From NCBI GenBank assembly GCA_963829955.1, contig CAWHKS010000017.1, positions 1-64,000 of the forward strand: DNA of 64,000 bases. The letters run 5' to 3'. The notes under the pieces are model-generated. The model saw only the letters and a list, made by a program, of their open reading frames with translations. It had not been told where the DNA came from and did no database searches. Both the position numbers and the translations under genes were made by a program. Shown piece by piece: positions 44,671-54,613 of this stretch (positions are counted from its first letter, which is position 1; every line of letters begins with the position of its first letter). This DNA is from DASTFY01 sp963829955. GTDB taxonomy: Bacteria; Actinomycetota; Acidimicrobiia; Acidimicrobiales; Ilumatobacteraceae.

Positions 44671-45078
44671 GTGAACCGGCCCTATCGCGTGGTCGTCGCC
44701 AAGCCCGGTCTCGACGGCCACGACCGTGGGGCGAAGACGATCACGCGCGCGTTGCGCGACGCCGGGTTCGAGGTCATCTACACGGGCCTGCACCAGACGC
44801 CCGAGCAGATCGCGGAGACGGCGCTCCAGGAGGACGTGGACGCCGTCGGCCTGTCGCTCCTGTCGGGCGCCCACCTCACCCTGTTCCCGCGGGTGATGGA
44901 GGAGCTGAAGGCGCGGGACCTGGGCGACATCGTCGTGTTCGGCGGGGGCGTCATCCCGGCCGCGGACATCGCCACGCTGAAGGACCAGGGCGTGGCTGCG
45001 GTGTTCACTCCCGGCTCGTCCCTGCGGGATATCTGCCGGTGGCTCGAAGAGACCCTCGACGCGAAGGAGAAGGAGTAG
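44671..45078 (+). CDS. cobalamin-binding protein, methylmalonyl-CoA mutase small-domain type
   Basis: A 135-residue stand-alone B12-binding domain like the C-terminal domain of methylmalonyl-CoA mutase and its relatives. The cobalamin-coordinating motif is LDGHDRGAK (His17), followed by [10 protein letters not shown] and [11 protein letters not shown] as expected for the Rossmann-like fold. In some actinobacteria this domain is a separate subunit pairing with a large mutase subunit encoded elsewhere; no large subunit is in the window. It is followed after 2 bp by sucC, linking succinyl-CoA production from propionyl-CoA to its consumption. Confidence 0.9.
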   Translation: MNRPYRVVVAKPGLDGHDRGAKTITRALRDAGFEVIYTGLHQTPEQIAETALQEDVDAVGLSLLSGAHLTLFPRVMEELKARDLGDIVVFGGGVIPAADIATLKDQGVAAVFTPGSSLRDICRWLEETLDAKEKE

Positions 45079-45080
45079 GC

Positions 45081-46244
45081 GTGGACCTGTTCGAGTACCA
45101 GGGCAAGCAGTACTTCTCCCGCTTCGGCATCCCGGTCTCGCCGGGTGGGGTGGCCGTCACGGTCGACGAGGCCGTAGACGTCGCCGAATCCGTCGGCTAC
45201 CCGGTCGTGGTCAAGGCGCAGGTCCAGGTCGGCGGCCGGGGCAAGGCCGGTGGCATCAAGCTCGCCAACGACGCCGCTGAGGCCCGTCAGCACGCGACCG
45301 CCATCCTCGGCATGGACATCAAGGGCCACGTGGTCCAGCGGGTCTGGGTGGAGAAGGCCTCGGACATCTCCGAGGAGTACTACGCGTCGTTCACGCTCGA
45401 CCGCTCGGCCAAGAAGCACCTCCTGATGCTGTCCGCCCAGGGGGGCGTGGACATCGAGGAGGTGGCGGCCCGGGATCCGGATGCCATCGTCAAGCTCCAC
45501 GTCGATCCCGTGGACGGCCTCTCTCAGGAGGCGGCACGCGCCGCGGCCGAGCAGGCCCGGATCAACCCGGCAGCGCTCGACGGCGTGGCCGAGATCCTCG
45601 TGCTCCTGTACCGCTGCTTCACCGAGGGCGACTGCGACCTGGCCGAGATCAACCCGCTCATCCTGAAGCCGGCCGGTGAGGTCCACGCCCTCGACGCCAA
45701 GGTCAGCCTGGACGGCAACGCCGAGTTCCGGCATCCGGAGTGGGAGGAATTCAAGGCCACCGAAGAGCTCGACGACCGCGAGCGCCTCGCCCGTGACAAG
45801 GACCTCCAGTACATCGGGCTGGAGGGAACCGTCGGGATCATCGCCAACGGCGCCGGCCTGGCCATGAGCACGCTCGACGTGGTCAACCAGGTCGGCGGCC
45901 AGGCGGCGAACTTCCTCGACATCGGCGGCGGCGCCAACGCGGACGTGATGGCGGCTGCGCTGGAGGTCATCAACTTCGACGACTCCGTGCGCTCGATCTT
46001 CATCAACATCTTCGGCGGCATCACCCGGGGCGAGGAGGTGGCCAAGGGCATCGTGGAGGCACTCGGACGGGTGGACCTGCGCGCGCCCATGGTCATCCGC
46101 CTGGACGGGACCAACGCCGACGAGGGGCGCCGCATCCTCGCCGACGCCGGGATCCCACCCGATCGCCTCATCACCAAGCCGACCATGCTGTCCGCCGCTG
46201 AGTCCGCCGTCGCCCTGGCCGGCGGCGCCGACACCACCGCCTGA
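45081..46244 (+). CDS. sucC: succinyl-CoA synthetase beta subunit
   Basis: ADP/GDP-forming subunit of succinyl-CoA synthetase in the TCA cycle. The 387 residues include the ATP-grasp fold with LFEYQGKQYFSRFGIPVSPG, VVVKAQVQVGGRGKAGGIK, AEINPLIL and the C-terminal FINIFGGITRGEEVAKG loop. The GTG start has AAGGAG at 45070-45075, so within this operon sucC uses a Shine-Dalgarno although the first gene is leaderless. It is followed by sucD after 10 bp. Confidence 0.96.
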   Translation: MDLFEYQGKQYFSRFGIPVSPGGVAVTVDEAVDVAESVGYPVVVKAQVQVGGRGKAGGIKLANDAAEARQHATAILGMDIKGHVVQRVWVEKASDISEEYYASFTLDRSAKKHLLMLSAQGGVDIEEVAARDPDAIVKLHVDPVDGLSQEAARAAAEQARINPAALDGVAEILVLLYRCFTEGDCDLAEINPLILKPAGEVHALDAKVSLDGNAEFRHPEWEEFKATEELDDRERLARDKDLQYIGLEGTVGIIANGAGLAMSTLDVVNQVGGQAANFLDIGGGANADVMAAALEVINFDDSVRSIFINIFGGITRGEEVAKGIVEALGRVDLRAPMVIRLDGTNADEGRRILADAGIPPDRLITKPTMLSAAESAVALAGGADTTA

Positions 46245-46254
46245 GGAGGCTGCC

Positions 46255-47151
46255 ATGGCCATCTTCGTCGACCAGGACACCAAGGTGCTCGTGCAGGGCC
46301 TGACCGGGGGCCAGGGCCGCTTCCACGGCCTGCGCAACCGGGAGTACGGCACGAACGTGGTGGCCGGGGTGACCCCCGGCAAGGGAGGGCAGGACGTCGA
46401 GGGCATCCCGATCTTCGACACCGTCGCCGACGCGGTGACCGTCACCGGCGCCGACGCCTCCTTCGTCGCCGTGCCGCCCAAGGCCGCGCCGGCCGCCATC
46501 CTCGAGGCCGCGACCGCGGGCATCGCCTTCGTCGTGTGCATCACCGAGGGCATCCCGGCCCAAGACGAGGCCCGGGTCTTCAACCAGTTGCGACGCGACC
46601 ACCCCGGCACCCGGCTGCTGGGCCCCAACTGCCCGGGCATCATCAGCCCCGGCAAGTGCAACATCGGCATCACGGCGGGCGAGATCGCGCAGGTCCCGAC
46701 CGCGGACGGGCCCAATGTCGGCATCGTGTCCCGCTCGGGCACTCTCACCTACCAGGCGCTCTACGAGCTGAAGCAAAAGGGGATCGGCGTGTCGACCTGC
46801 GTCGGCATCGGCGGCGATCCCGTCCCTGGGACGTCGTTCGTCGACTGCCTGGCCGAGTTCGAGAAGGACGCCGAGACCCACGCCATCATGCTCATCGGTG
46901 AGATCGGCGGATCAGCCGAGGAGGAGGCGGCCGAGTTCATCACCGCCTCGGTCACCAAGCCGATGAGCGCTTACATCGCCGGGGTGACCGCGCCCGCCGG
47001 CAAGAAGATGGGGCACGCCGGCGCCATCGTGTCGGGCGGAAAGGGCACGGCGCAGGGGAAGATGGACGCGCTGCGCGCTGCCGGGGTGCGGGTGGGTCTC
47101 AACCCGACCGAGGCCGGCGAGCTGATGGCGGTGATCGTCGCCGGGGACTGA
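46255..47151 (+). CDS. sucD: succinyl-CoA synthetase alpha subunit
   Basis: CoA-binding and phosphohistidine subunit of succinyl-CoA synthetase. The 298 residues have VLVQGLTGGQGRFH, the CoA-ligase motif GPNCPGIISPGKCNIGI, and the active-site histidine in MGHAGAIVSGGKGTAQGK (His254). GAGGAGG immediately upstream overlaps the end of sucC. Complete; the downstream gene is convergent. Confidence 0.97.
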   Translation: MAIFVDQDTKVLVQGLTGGQGRFHGLRNREYGTNVVAGVTPGKGGQDVEGIPIFDTVADAVTVTGADASFVAVPPKAAPAAILEAATAGIAFVVCITEGIPAQDEARVFNQLRRDHPGTRLLGPNCPGIISPGKCNIGITAGEIAQVPTADGPNVGIVSRSGTLTYQALYELKQKGIGVSTCVGIGGDPVPGTSFVDCLAEFEKDAETHAIMLIGEIGGSAEEEAAEFITASVTKPMSAYIAGVTAPAGKKMGHAGAIVSGGKGTAQGKMDALRAAGVRVGLNPTEAGELMAVIVAGD

Positions 47152-47159
47152 CGCCCCGC

Positions 47160-47672
47160 TCAGCCCTGGTGCGCCACCGGAGGTGGCGGTGGGGGCGGAG
47201 GCGGAGGAGGCGGCGGCATGGTGGTCGTTGCCTTCGTCGTCGTGCGGTCGGCCCCGGGGACGGCCAGCTGGTGGGAGCCCTTGCCGAGCAGGGCCATGAC
47301 CGAGCCGGTGCCCATCGCCAGCGCGCCGAGGAACATCAAGATCCCCCCGAGCTTCAGCGACGCCCCGCCTTTGTCCATGATCAAGTAGGACAGCATGATC
47401 GCGGCGGCGACGATCCCCCAGGTGAAGCGGATCTGGCGCCAGTTGAACGTGAGGACCGGTTCCGGCAACTTCGACCCGGCCTGCTCCACGATGCCGGCGA
47501 CGAGCATGGCGCCCCCGAGGATGGCCGGGATGGAGGCCAGCGGGAAGGTGCCGTTGCCCCACGCCGACACCCGGAGCCCACCGAAGCCCCAGAAGCTGAA
47601 GAACGAGAAAACGAACGTGATGGCGCCACCGATCACCATCACCAGTTCGGCGACCGAGATGTGCTTCCTCAT
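47160..47672 (-). CDS. four-TM membrane protein with polyproline tail
   Basis: A 170-residue protein of unknown function. Four hydrophobic helices lie at about 9-28, 45-64, 82-101 and 106-126. A hydrophilic C-terminal tail contains KATTTM and then an uninterrupted run of about 13-14 prolines before VAHQG. Such a run can stall ribosomes unless EF-P acts, or can bind proline-recognition domains. The ATG at 47672 has TACCGT 9 nt upstream; a longer frame starts at 47693 but would cover that box. Divergent from purN. Confidence 0.7.
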   Translation of the reverse strand: MRKHISVAELVMVIGGAITFVFSFFSFWGFGGLRVSAWGNGTFPLASIPAILGGAMLVAGIVEQAGSKLPEPVLTFNWRQIRFTWGIVAAAIMLSYLIMDKGGASLKLGGILMFLGALAMGTGSVMALLGKGSHQLAVPGADRTTTKATTTMPPPPPPPPPPPPPVAHQG

Positions 47673-47681
47673 ACGCCCGAA

Positions 47682-47687
47682 ACGGTA
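47682..47687 (-). promoter_or_regulatory. -10 box for leaderless polyproline-tail protein
   Basis: TACCGT (minus strand) ends 9 nt before the ATG at 47672. Confidence 0.4.
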
Positions 47688-47721
47688 GCCCACGGGTCCC
47701 TGCCCACCGGGGGACCCCGGG

Positions 47722-47727
47722 TACCAT
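47722..47727 (+). promoter_or_regulatory. -10 box for leaderless purN-purH
   Basis: TACCAT ends 7 nt before the ATG at 47735; no ribosome binding site is visible. Confidence 0.55.
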
Positions 47728-47734
47728 CGGCCCG

Positions 47735-48283
47735 ATGGGTCTGGCGGTGCTGGCGTCAGGGAGCGGCACCCTTCTGGAGGCCATCCTCGCCGACGGACTG
47801 CACCCGCTGGTCGTGGTGAGCGATCGTCCGTGCCGGGCCCTGGACGTGGCCGCCGGGGCCGGCGTGCCCGTCCGGCTGGTGGAGCGGCGGGAGTTCGGGC
47901 CCGACTTCGACCGGGCCGCCTACACCGACGAGGTGGTGCGGGTGCTCAAGGACGCCGGAACGGGGCTGGTGGCCATGGCCGGGTTCATGACCGTCCTCGG
48001 CCCGGGGGCGTTCGCGGCGTTCCCGGAGCGCATCCTCAACACCCACCCGTCGCTGCTCCCCGCATTCCCGGGCGCGCACGCCGTCCGGGACGCGCTGGCC
48101 TTCGGCGTCAAGGTCACCGGGTGCACGGTCCACGTGGCCACCGAGACGGTCGACCACGGCCCGATCCTCGCCCAGGAAGCCGTCCCCGTCCTGCCCTGCG
48201 ACGACGAGGCCACGCTGCACGAGCGCATCAAGGCCGTCGAGCGCCGCCTGTACCCCCGGATGATCGCCGAGGCGGCGTCCTGA
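47735..48283 (+). CDS. purN: phosphoribosylglycinamide formyltransferase 1
   Basis: Uses 10-formyltetrahydrofolate to formylate GAR in purine synthesis. The 182 residues hold the catalytic triad: Asn102 and His104 in LNTHPSLLPAFPG and Asp140 in ETVDHGPILAQE. The N-terminal phosphate loop reads GSGTLLEA where GSGSNLQA is more usual, a conservative change. The stop overlaps the purH ATG by one base (TGATG), so the two are coupled. Confidence 0.95.
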   Translation: MGLAVLASGSGTLLEAILADGLHPLVVVSDRPCRALDVAAGAGVPVRLVERREFGPDFDRAAYTDEVVRVLKDAGTGLVAMAGFMTVLGPGAFAAFPERILNTHPSLLPAFPGAHAVRDALAFGVKVTGCTVHVATETVDHGPILAQEAVPVLPCDDEATLHERIKAVERRLYPRMIAEAAS

Positions 48284-49809
48284 TGAGTAGTGCGTTGCTG
48301 TCCGTCTACGACAAGTCGGGCGTCGTCGAGCTGGCCACCGGCCTGCACGAGCTGGGGTGGCGGCTGGTGTCGAGCGGCGGGACGGCGCGGGTGCTGGCCG
48401 GCGCCGGCCTGCCGGTCACCGACGTCGCCGACCTGACCGGGTTCCCGGCGATCCTCGGCCATCGGGTGGTCACGCTGCACCCTGCCGTCCACGCCGGCCT
48501 GCTCGCCGATCTCGACCAGCCCGAGCACCTCTCCGAGCTCGAGCAGCTGGGTATCGAGCCCATCGGCCTGCTGGTCGTGAACCTCTATCCGTTCTCCTCG
48601 GATCCGGGCATCGAACTGATCGACGTCGGTGGCCCGGCCATGATCCGCGCCGCGGCCAAGAACCACGCCCACGTCGGGGTGGTGATGGACCCGGCGCAGT
48701 ACGAGCCGGTGCTGTCGGAGCTCCGGGCGGTGGGCTCGCTGTCGGCGCCGACGCGGCGCACCCTCGCCCAGGCCGCGTTCGCCCGGACCGCGGCCTACGA
48801 CGCGGCCATCGCGGCGTGGATGGTCGGCTCGGCCGATGAGGCCGCCGCCGCCGACCCGTTGCCGGCGGCCCTCGACCTGCGGCTGGAGCGGGTCCAAGAG
48901 CTGCGCTACGGCGAGAACCCGCATCAGCAGGCGGCCCGCTACCGCCAGGCCGGGGAGCGGAGCTGGTGGGACGACGCCGTCCAGCACGGCGGCAAGGAGC
49001 TCTCGTATCTGAACCTGTACGACACGGAAGCGGCGTGGCGGCTCGTGCAGCGCTTCGACGAGCCGGCCGTGGTGATCGTCAAACACGCCAACCCCTGCGG
49101 GGTGGCGGTGGCCGGCGACATCACCAGCGCCTACGTGGCCTCCAACGCCTGCGACCCTGTCTCGGCCTTCGGGGGCATCGTCGCCGCCAACCGCCCGGTG
49201 CCGGCCGACCTGGCCGAGGCGTTGGCGCCGGTCTTCACTGAGGTGGTCGTGGCCCCGTCGTTCGACCCCGCGGCGCTGGAGGTCCTGGCGGGGAAGAAGA
49301 ACCTGCGGGTGCTGTCCGCGCCGGCACCGTACGGATCGGGACTCGACGTGCCCGGCCTCGATGTGAGGGGCATCGACGGCGGGCTGCTGGTCCAGCAGGC
49401 GGATGCCGTCTCGCTCGACCGCGCCGCCTGGCGGGTGGTCACGAAGGCCGAGCCGGACGAAGACCTCTGGCGCGAACTGGCCTTCGCGTGGCAGGTCTGC
49501 GCGGCCGTCAGCTCGAACGCCATCGTGCTCACGCGTGCCCGTCAGGCCGTAGGCATCGGCGCGGGTCAGCAGAACCGGCTCGACTCGGCCGGCATCGCGG
49601 TCACCAAGGCCGCGGGCCGGGCCGAGGGCGGCTGCTGCGCCAGCGACGCCTTCTTCCCGTTCCGGGACGGGCTCGACGCCGTCGCCGCGGCCGGCGTGCG
49701 GGGCGTCATCCAGCCCGGGGGCAGCGTGCGCGACGAAGAGGTCGTCGCCGCCGCCGACGAGCGCGGCATCGCCATGGTCTTCACCGGGGAGCGCCACTTC
49801 CGGCACTGA
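48283..49809 (+). CDS. purH: AICAR formyltransferase / IMP cyclohydrolase
   Basis: Bifunctional enzyme for the last two steps to IMP. The 508 residues comprise the MGS-like IMP cyclohydrolase domain (about 1-190; [39 protein letters not shown]) and the AICAR transformylase domain ([40 protein letters not shown], and the C-terminal [16 protein letters not shown]). Overlaps purN by one base. Complete and close to the normal length. Its product IMP is used by guaB3/guaA elsewhere in the window. Confidence 0.96.
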   Translation: MSSALLSVYDKSGVVELATGLHELGWRLVSSGGTARVLAGAGLPVTDVADLTGFPAILGHRVVTLHPAVHAGLLADLDQPEHLSELEQLGIEPIGLLVVNLYPFSSDPGIELIDVGGPAMIRAAAKNHAHVGVVMDPAQYEPVLSELRAVGSLSAPTRRTLAQAAFARTAAYDAAIAAWMVGSADEAAAADPLPAALDLRLERVQELRYGENPHQQAARYRQAGERSWWDDAVQHGGKELSYLNLYDTEAAWRLVQRFDEPAVVIVKHANPCGVAVAGDITSAYVASNACDPVSAFGGIVAANRPVPADLAEALAPVFTEVVVAPSFDPAALEVLAGKKNLRVLSAPAPYGSGLDVPGLDVRGIDGGLLVQQADAVSLDRAAWRVVTKAEPDEDLWRELAFAWQVCAAVSSNAIVLTRARQAVGIGAGQQNRLDSAGIAVTKAAGRAEGGCCASDAFFPFRDGLDAVAAAGVRGVIQPGGSVRDEEVVAAADERGIAMVFTGERHFRH

Positions 49810-49818
49810 CTCGCCCGA

Positions 49819-49824
49819 TAGCCT
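49819..49824 (+). promoter_or_regulatory. possible -10 box for metF
   Basis: TAGCCT ends 12 nt before the metF ATG, a little farther than at the other leaderless genes; a very short leader of a few nucleotides is possible. Confidence 0.3.
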
Positions 49825-49836
49825 GGATAGGCCCTC

Positions 49837-50703
49837 ATGACCCGGATCGTCGACCTTCTCGCGTCCGGCCGGACGTTCTCCTTCGAGTTCTTCCCGCCGA
49901 AGACGGATGGGGCCCAGCTCAGCCTGGGCCGGACCATCGCCGAGCTCGAGCCGCTCGACCCCAGCTTCGTCTCGGTGACCTACGGGGCCGGCGGGAGCAC
50001 CCGCCAGCGGACCCACGAGGTCGTCAGCTGGGTCAGGCGGGAGACGGCGATCACGCCCATGGCCCACCTCACCTGCGCCGGTCATCGCCGCCCCGAGGTC
50101 GCCCAAATCCTGGAGGCCTACCGGGAGGCGGGGATCGACAACATCCTCGCCCTGGGCGGCGACCAGCCCGCTGACGAGGCCGACCGTCGCCCGAGTGACT
50201 ACCGCTACGCGGCGGAGCTGGTCGAGGACGTGCGGGCCGCGGGACCGTTCAGCATCGGCGTGGCCGCCCACCCGGAGGGCCACCCCCGCTCACCGAGCCG
50301 GGCCGAGGACCGCCGCCAGCTCGCGGCCAAATTGGCCCGGGCCGACTTCGCCATCACCCAGTTCTTCTTCGAGCGCGACCACTACGTTCGCCTCGTGGAC
50401 GAGGTGGCGGCGCTCGGCGTGACGAAGCCGATCCTCCCCGGGATCATGCCCGTCACCAACAAGGGTCAGGTCGTGCGCATGGCCGAGCTGTCGGGCACGG
50501 CCTTCCCGGGCTGGCTGGCCGAGCGGCTGGACGCCGTCGAGGAGCCGGAGGACGTTCGCCGCGTCGGCGTGGCGGTGGCGACGGAACTGTGCCGGGAGCT
50601 CCTCGACGCCGGTGCCCCTGGCCTGCACTTCTACACGCTCAACCGGTCGTCGGCGACCCGCGAGATCTACGCCAACCTGGGACTTCCTGTCGCTGCGGCG
50701 TGA
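49837..50703 (+). CDS. metF: 5,10-methylenetetrahydrofolate reductase
   Basis: FAD enzyme reducing 5,10-methylene-THF to 5-methyl-THF for methionine synthesis. The 288 residues form the single TIM-barrel domain: [12 protein letters not shown] with the catalytic Glu, [36 protein letters not shown] and PGIMPVTN, ending [10 protein letters not shown]. No C-terminal SAM-regulatory domain, as normal for bacteria. It stands alone between purH and the acyltransferase. Confidence 0.96.
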   Translation: MTRIVDLLASGRTFSFEFFPPKTDGAQLSLGRTIAELEPLDPSFVSVTYGAGGSTRQRTHEVVSWVRRETAITPMAHLTCAGHRRPEVAQILEAYREAGIDNILALGGDQPADEADRRPSDYRYAAELVEDVRAAGPFSIGVAAHPEGHPRSPSRAEDRRQLAAKLARADFAITQFFFERDHYVRLVDEVAALGVTKPILPGIMPVTNKGQVVRMAELSGTAFPGWLAERLDAVEEPEDVRRVGVAVATELCRELLDAGAPGLHFYTLNRSSATREIYANLGLPVAAA

Positions 50704-50769
50704 TCCAGTGCCGCTCTCGGCGCGACAGCGGACCGTAGGATCCGGAGGGCCCTGCGGCCCACGACCGAC

Positions 50770-52834
50770 GTGACTCTCACCGCCCCCTCCCCGACGCGCG
50801 CCGAGCGCGTACACCCAGCCCGTCCCGTACCTCCCGGGTCTGGACGGCCTGCGCGCCTTGGCCGTGATCGCGGTCATCGTCTACCACGGCAACCCCAGCT
50901 GGCTGCGGGGTGGGTTCCTCGGGGTCGAGGTGTTCTTCGTGATCAGCGGCTACCTGATCACGATGCTGCTGCTCAGCGAGCACCGGCGCTCGGGCTCCGT
51001 GGGGCTCAAGAACTTCTGGTTCCGCCGCGCCCGCCGCCTGCTGCCTGCGGTGTTCACCCTCCTGTTCGTGGTCAGCGTCGTCAGCGTCCTCTTCGTGCGT
51101 GACGAGCTCGCTCGCCTCAAGGGCGACCTCATCGCCTCCCTGACCTACACGATGAACTGGCACCTCATCGTCGGGGAGACGTCGTACTTCGACCAGTTCG
51201 ACCGGCCGCCGCTCCTGCGCCACCTGTGGTCGCTGGCCGTCGAAGAGCAGTTCTACCTGCTGTGGCCCCTGCTCCTCGTCGGCCTGCTGGTGCTGTTCCG
51301 CAAACGCCCGGACCGCCTGTTCGGCGCCATGCTCGGCCTGGCCCTCCTCTCGGCCGTGGCGATGGCGTTCCTCTACCGGCCGATCGACCCGTCCCGCAGC
51401 TACTACGGCACCGACACGCGCATCGGCGGACTGTTGCTCGGCTGTTGTCTGGCCGTGATCTGGCACCCACGTCAGCTGGAGGCGGGCGTGCCTCCGGTGC
51501 GTCCTCGGTCGGTCTCCACCGCCGGATGGGCCGGAGTCGTGGCCCTGGCGGCATTGTGCGTCTTCTCGACCGAGCGAGGCGCGTTCCTCTACCGCGGCGG
51601 GTTCCTGCTGGTGGACCTGGCGTCCCTGGCCGTCATCGCCGCCATCGCCCACCCGGGCGCCCGGTTCAACCGGCGCCTCGGCATCCCCCTCCTCGTGTAC
51701 TTGGGGGTGCGGTCGTACAGCATCTACCTCTGGCACTGGCCGGTGTTCGCGTTGACGCGGCCCGGGGTCGACATCGATGCCGGGCCGGTGCCCGTGTTCA
51801 TCCTGCGTGTGGCCATCACGCTGGTGCTGGCGGACCTCTCGTTCCGCCTGGTCGAGGCGCCCATCCGCAGCGGCGCCATCGGCCGGTGGACCGCCCGCTG
51901 GCGGGCCAGCCAGGGCGAGGAGCGATCGCGGCGCTCACGGCGGGCCTTCCTCGTCGGTGCGCTCGGCGTGACCTCGCTCGTCCTCCTCACGGGGGCCATC
52001 GTGCGGGCCGAGCCATCCCCCTCGTCCGCCAGCGACATCGAGCAGAGCATCCGGGCCGGTCAGGAGTTCCTGGAAAGCCAGACGACGATCGGCGGCGTGA
52101 CCGGTGTGGACAGCGGCCCAGAGGGGAGCGGGGTGCCGTCCGAGGGCGCGCTGGGCACGGTGGCGTCAGTCCCGGCCGTCGGCACGCTCCCGCCCGTCGA
52201 GACGACCACGACCGTGGTGCTCCCGCCCATTCCGGTCATCGCCATCGGCGACTCGGTGATGCTCGGCGCCGCGCCGCAACTCGTGGGCGCGCTCGGCCCG
52301 GAGACCCACGTCGACGCTGCGGTCTCCCGCCAGTACCGGGCCGCCATCGACATCGTCCGGGCGCTGGCCGACCAGGGCCGGCTGGGACAGGGCGTGGTGC
52401 TACACCTGGGTAACAACGGACCGATGTCGGCCGAGACCTTCCGGGCCGTGATGGACCAGCTCAAGGACGTGCCGCGGGTCGTGGTCGTCAACGTGCGTGT
52501 CACCCGCCCGTGGGAGCCGGACGTCAACCGGGTCCTGGCCGAGCAGGTGCCCAGCTACCCGAACGCCCACCTGCTCGACTGGTGGGGCGAGAGCGCGATG
52601 CACGGCGACTGGTTCTACGAGGACAAGACGCACCTGAACCCGGCCGGCGCCAACTCCTACGCCCTGCTCGTGACCGCCGCGCTGGGCGACATCGCGAAGC
52701 AGCCCGCCCCGACGACGACCGTGGCGACGACCGTCCCGCCCGCGACGACAGCAGCCCCGGCGACGGCGCCCCCGACGACGGCCGCGCCGACGACCACGGC
52801 GGCCCCGCTCCCTGCGCCCGCTCCCGGAGGGTGA
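50770..52834 (+). CDS. OafA-type acyltransferase with SGNH domain, 5' frameshift
   Basis: Membrane acyltransferase 3 protein that likely acetylates a surface polysaccharide. The conserved start of the domain (PYLPGLDGLRALAVIAVIVY) is in a frame with no ATG, GTG or TTG between the stop at 50771 and residue LAV, while GTG at 50770 in another frame gives a plausible N-terminus (TLTAPSPTRAER). One extra base around 50798-50812 (a GCGCG-rich stretch) would explain this: a sequencing error or a real frameshift. The main frame (to 52834) has about ten TM helices, with RHLWSLAVEEQFYLLWPLLL and YLWHWPVFA, an eleventh helix near 52000, then an SGNH hydrolase-like domain (IGDSVML, HLGNNG, DKTHLNPAG) and a Thr/Pro/Ala-rich tail. 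Confidence 0.8.
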
Positions 52835-52854
52835 CGCTGCGGGCAGAGCCCGCC

Positions 52855-52860
52855 TACGCT
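52855..52860 (+). promoter_or_regulatory. -10 box for leaderless mdh
   Basis: TACGCT ends 7 nt before the ATG at 52868; no ribosome binding site. Confidence 0.5.
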
Positions 52861-52867
52861 CGCCGGC

Positions 52868-53854
52868 ATGACCGAACCCGCCCGAGTCGCCGTGACCGGA
52901 GCCGCCGGCCAGATCGGCTACAGCCTCCTGTTCCGCATCGCGTCCGGGGCCATGCTCGGCCCCGACCAGCCGGTCATCCTGCAGTTGCTGGAGATCACGC
53001 CCGCGCTCAAGGCGCTCGAGGGCGTCGCCATGGAGCTCGACGACTGCGCCTTCCCGCTGCTGGCCGGCGTCGTGCCGACGGATGACCCGGAGGTCGCGTT
53101 CGGCGACGCCGACTACGCGCTGCTCGTCGGGGCCATGCCCAGGAAGGCAGGGATGGAGCGCAGCGACCTGCTGTCGGCGAACGGCGGGATCTTCCGGCCG
53201 CAGGGCAAGGCGCTCAACGACGGCGCCAAGCGCGACGTCAAGGTGCTGGTGGTCGGCAACCCGGCCAACACCAACGCGCTCATCGCCCAGTCGAACGCGC
53301 CGGACCTCGATCCCGGGCGCTTCACCGCCATGACACGCCTCGACCACAACCGTGCGGTGTCGTTGCTGGCGACCAAGCTCGGCGTCCCCGTCACGGAGGT
53401 CAGCCGGATGGCCATCTGGGGCAACCACTCGACGACGCAGTACCCCAACCTGTTCCACTGCCAGGTCGGGGGCAAGAGCGCCTACGAGCTCATCGGTGAT
53501 CACGAGTGGGTGGACGGGACGTTCATCCCGACGGTGGCCAAGCGCGGTGCCGCCATCATCGAGGCCCGGGGTGCGTCCTCGGCGGCGTCCGCGGCCAACG
53601 CCGCCATCGACCACATGCGGACGTGGGCCGCCGGGACCGCTGAGGGTGACTGGGTCTCGATGGCCGTGCCGTCGGACGGCAGCTACGGCGTGCCCGAAGG
53701 GCTGATCTCGTCGTTCCCCTGCACCTGTGCGGGCGGCGAGTACCAGATCGTCCAGGGCCTGGAGATCGACGACTACTCACGCGCCAAGATCGACGCCAGC
53801 GCGGCCGAGCTGGCCGAAGAGCGCGACGCCGTCCGGGAGCTCGACCTCCTCTAG
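52868..53854 (+). CDS. mdh: malate dehydrogenase
   Basis: NAD-dependent oxidation of malate to oxaloacetate. The 328 residues have the nucleotide loop [34 protein letters not shown] (mobile loop arginines), [16 protein letters not shown], and the catalytic histidine in [11 protein letters not shown]. It belongs to the long cytosolic-MDH-like group (with GKALND) common in actinobacteria. Single gene with its own putative leaderless promoter; the convergent phosphorylase gene ends 4 bp away. Confidence 0.96.
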   Translation: MTEPARVAVTGAAGQIGYSLLFRIASGAMLGPDQPVILQLLEITPALKALEGVAMELDDCAFPLLAGVVPTDDPEVAFGDADYALLVGAMPRKAGMERSDLLSANGGIFRPQGKALNDGAKRDVKVLVVGNPANTNALIAQSNAPDLDPGRFTAMTRLDHNRAVSLLATKLGVPVTEVSRMAIWGNHSTTQYPNLFHCQVGGKSAYELIGDHEWVDGTFIPTVAKRGAAIIEARGASSAASAANAAIDHMRTWAAGTAEGDWVSMAVPSDGSYGVPEGLISSFPCTCAGGEYQIVQGLEIDDYSRAKIDASAAELAEERDAVRELDLL

Positions 53855-53858
53855 GAGC

Positions 53859-54587
53859 TCAGTCCGGCGCCGCCGCCGTGCCCGCAGTGGCGACCCGGCA
53901 GGCCAGGGCCATCATGGCGTCCACGCCCCGCCTGAGTTCGTCGTCGCTGATGCGGGTGGACTCCTCGCCCTCGATCACGTCGCTCACGGTGAGGATGGTC
54001 AGCGCCTCAATCCCCCGGATGGCGGCGATCGTGTACAGGACGGCCGCCTCCATCTCCACGCCGAGGTGTCCCCGCTCGCGCCACCGCCGGAAGCGGGTGG
54101 GGTCGGGGTCGTAGAACACCGCGCTCGAGACGATCGGGCCCACATGGACCGTGGTGCCGCGCTCGCGGGTGAGGCGCACCGCGTCCTCAACCAGGCTCCA
54201 GGTCGCCGTGGGGGCGTGGGGTTCGCCGTTCGTGTACGTGAAGACCGTGCGGTCCTCGGGGGTGGCGGCGACGGCGACGACCGTGTCCGCCATCTGCATG
54301 CCCGGCTGGAGACCGCCGCACGTTCCCACCCGGACCAGGCGTCGCGCGCCGAGCTGGATGAGCTCCTCGAAGACGATGGCCGCGCTCGGGCACCCCATGC
54401 CCGTCGACTGCACGGACAATGGGCGGCCCTCGAAGGTGCCGGTGAAGCCGAGCATCCCCCGTTCCTCGTTGACGCAGCGGGCATCGGCGAGGAATGTCTC
54501 TGCGATGTAGGCGGCCCGGCGCGGGTCACCGGGGCACAGCACGGCCGGCGCGTAGTCGCCGGGCTCGGCCCGGAGGTGGATCGGCAT
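53859..54587 (-). CDS. purine nucleoside phosphorylase, DeoD type
   Basis: Phosphorolytic cleavage of purine nucleosides, for salvage. The 242 residues share the DeoD/Udp fold. Residues that bind ribose and phosphate in E. coli DeoD appear at the same numbers: His4, Gly20, Arg24 and Arg43; then TGMGCPSAAIVFEEL, RVGTCGG, GVEMEAAVLY and the catalytic Asp in TVSDVIEGEES. Asp at that position favours purine over uridine specificity. The ATG at 54587 has TACCGT 6 nt upstream. It is downstream of the Fpg gene on the same strand but probably has its own promoter. Confidence 0.88.
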   Translation of the reverse strand: MPIHLRAEPGDYAPAVLCPGDPRRAAYIAETFLADARCVNEERGMLGFTGTFEGRPLSVQSTGMGCPSAAIVFEELIQLGARRLVRVGTCGGLQPGMQMADTVVAVAATPEDRTVFTYTNGEPHAPTATWSLVEDAVRLTRERGTTVHVGPIVSSAVFYDPDPTRFRRWRERGHLGVEMEAAVLYTIAAIRGIEALTILTVSDVIEGEESTRISDDELRRGVDAMMALACRVATAGTAAAPD

Positions 54588-54593
54588 GGCCCG

Positions 54594-54599
54594 ACGGTA
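54594..54599 (-). promoter_or_regulatory. -10 box for leaderless nucleoside phosphorylase gene
   Basis: TACCGT (minus strand) ends 6 nt before the ATG at 54587. Confidence 0.45.
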
Positions 54600-54613
54600 G
54601 CGACCTGGTGTGC

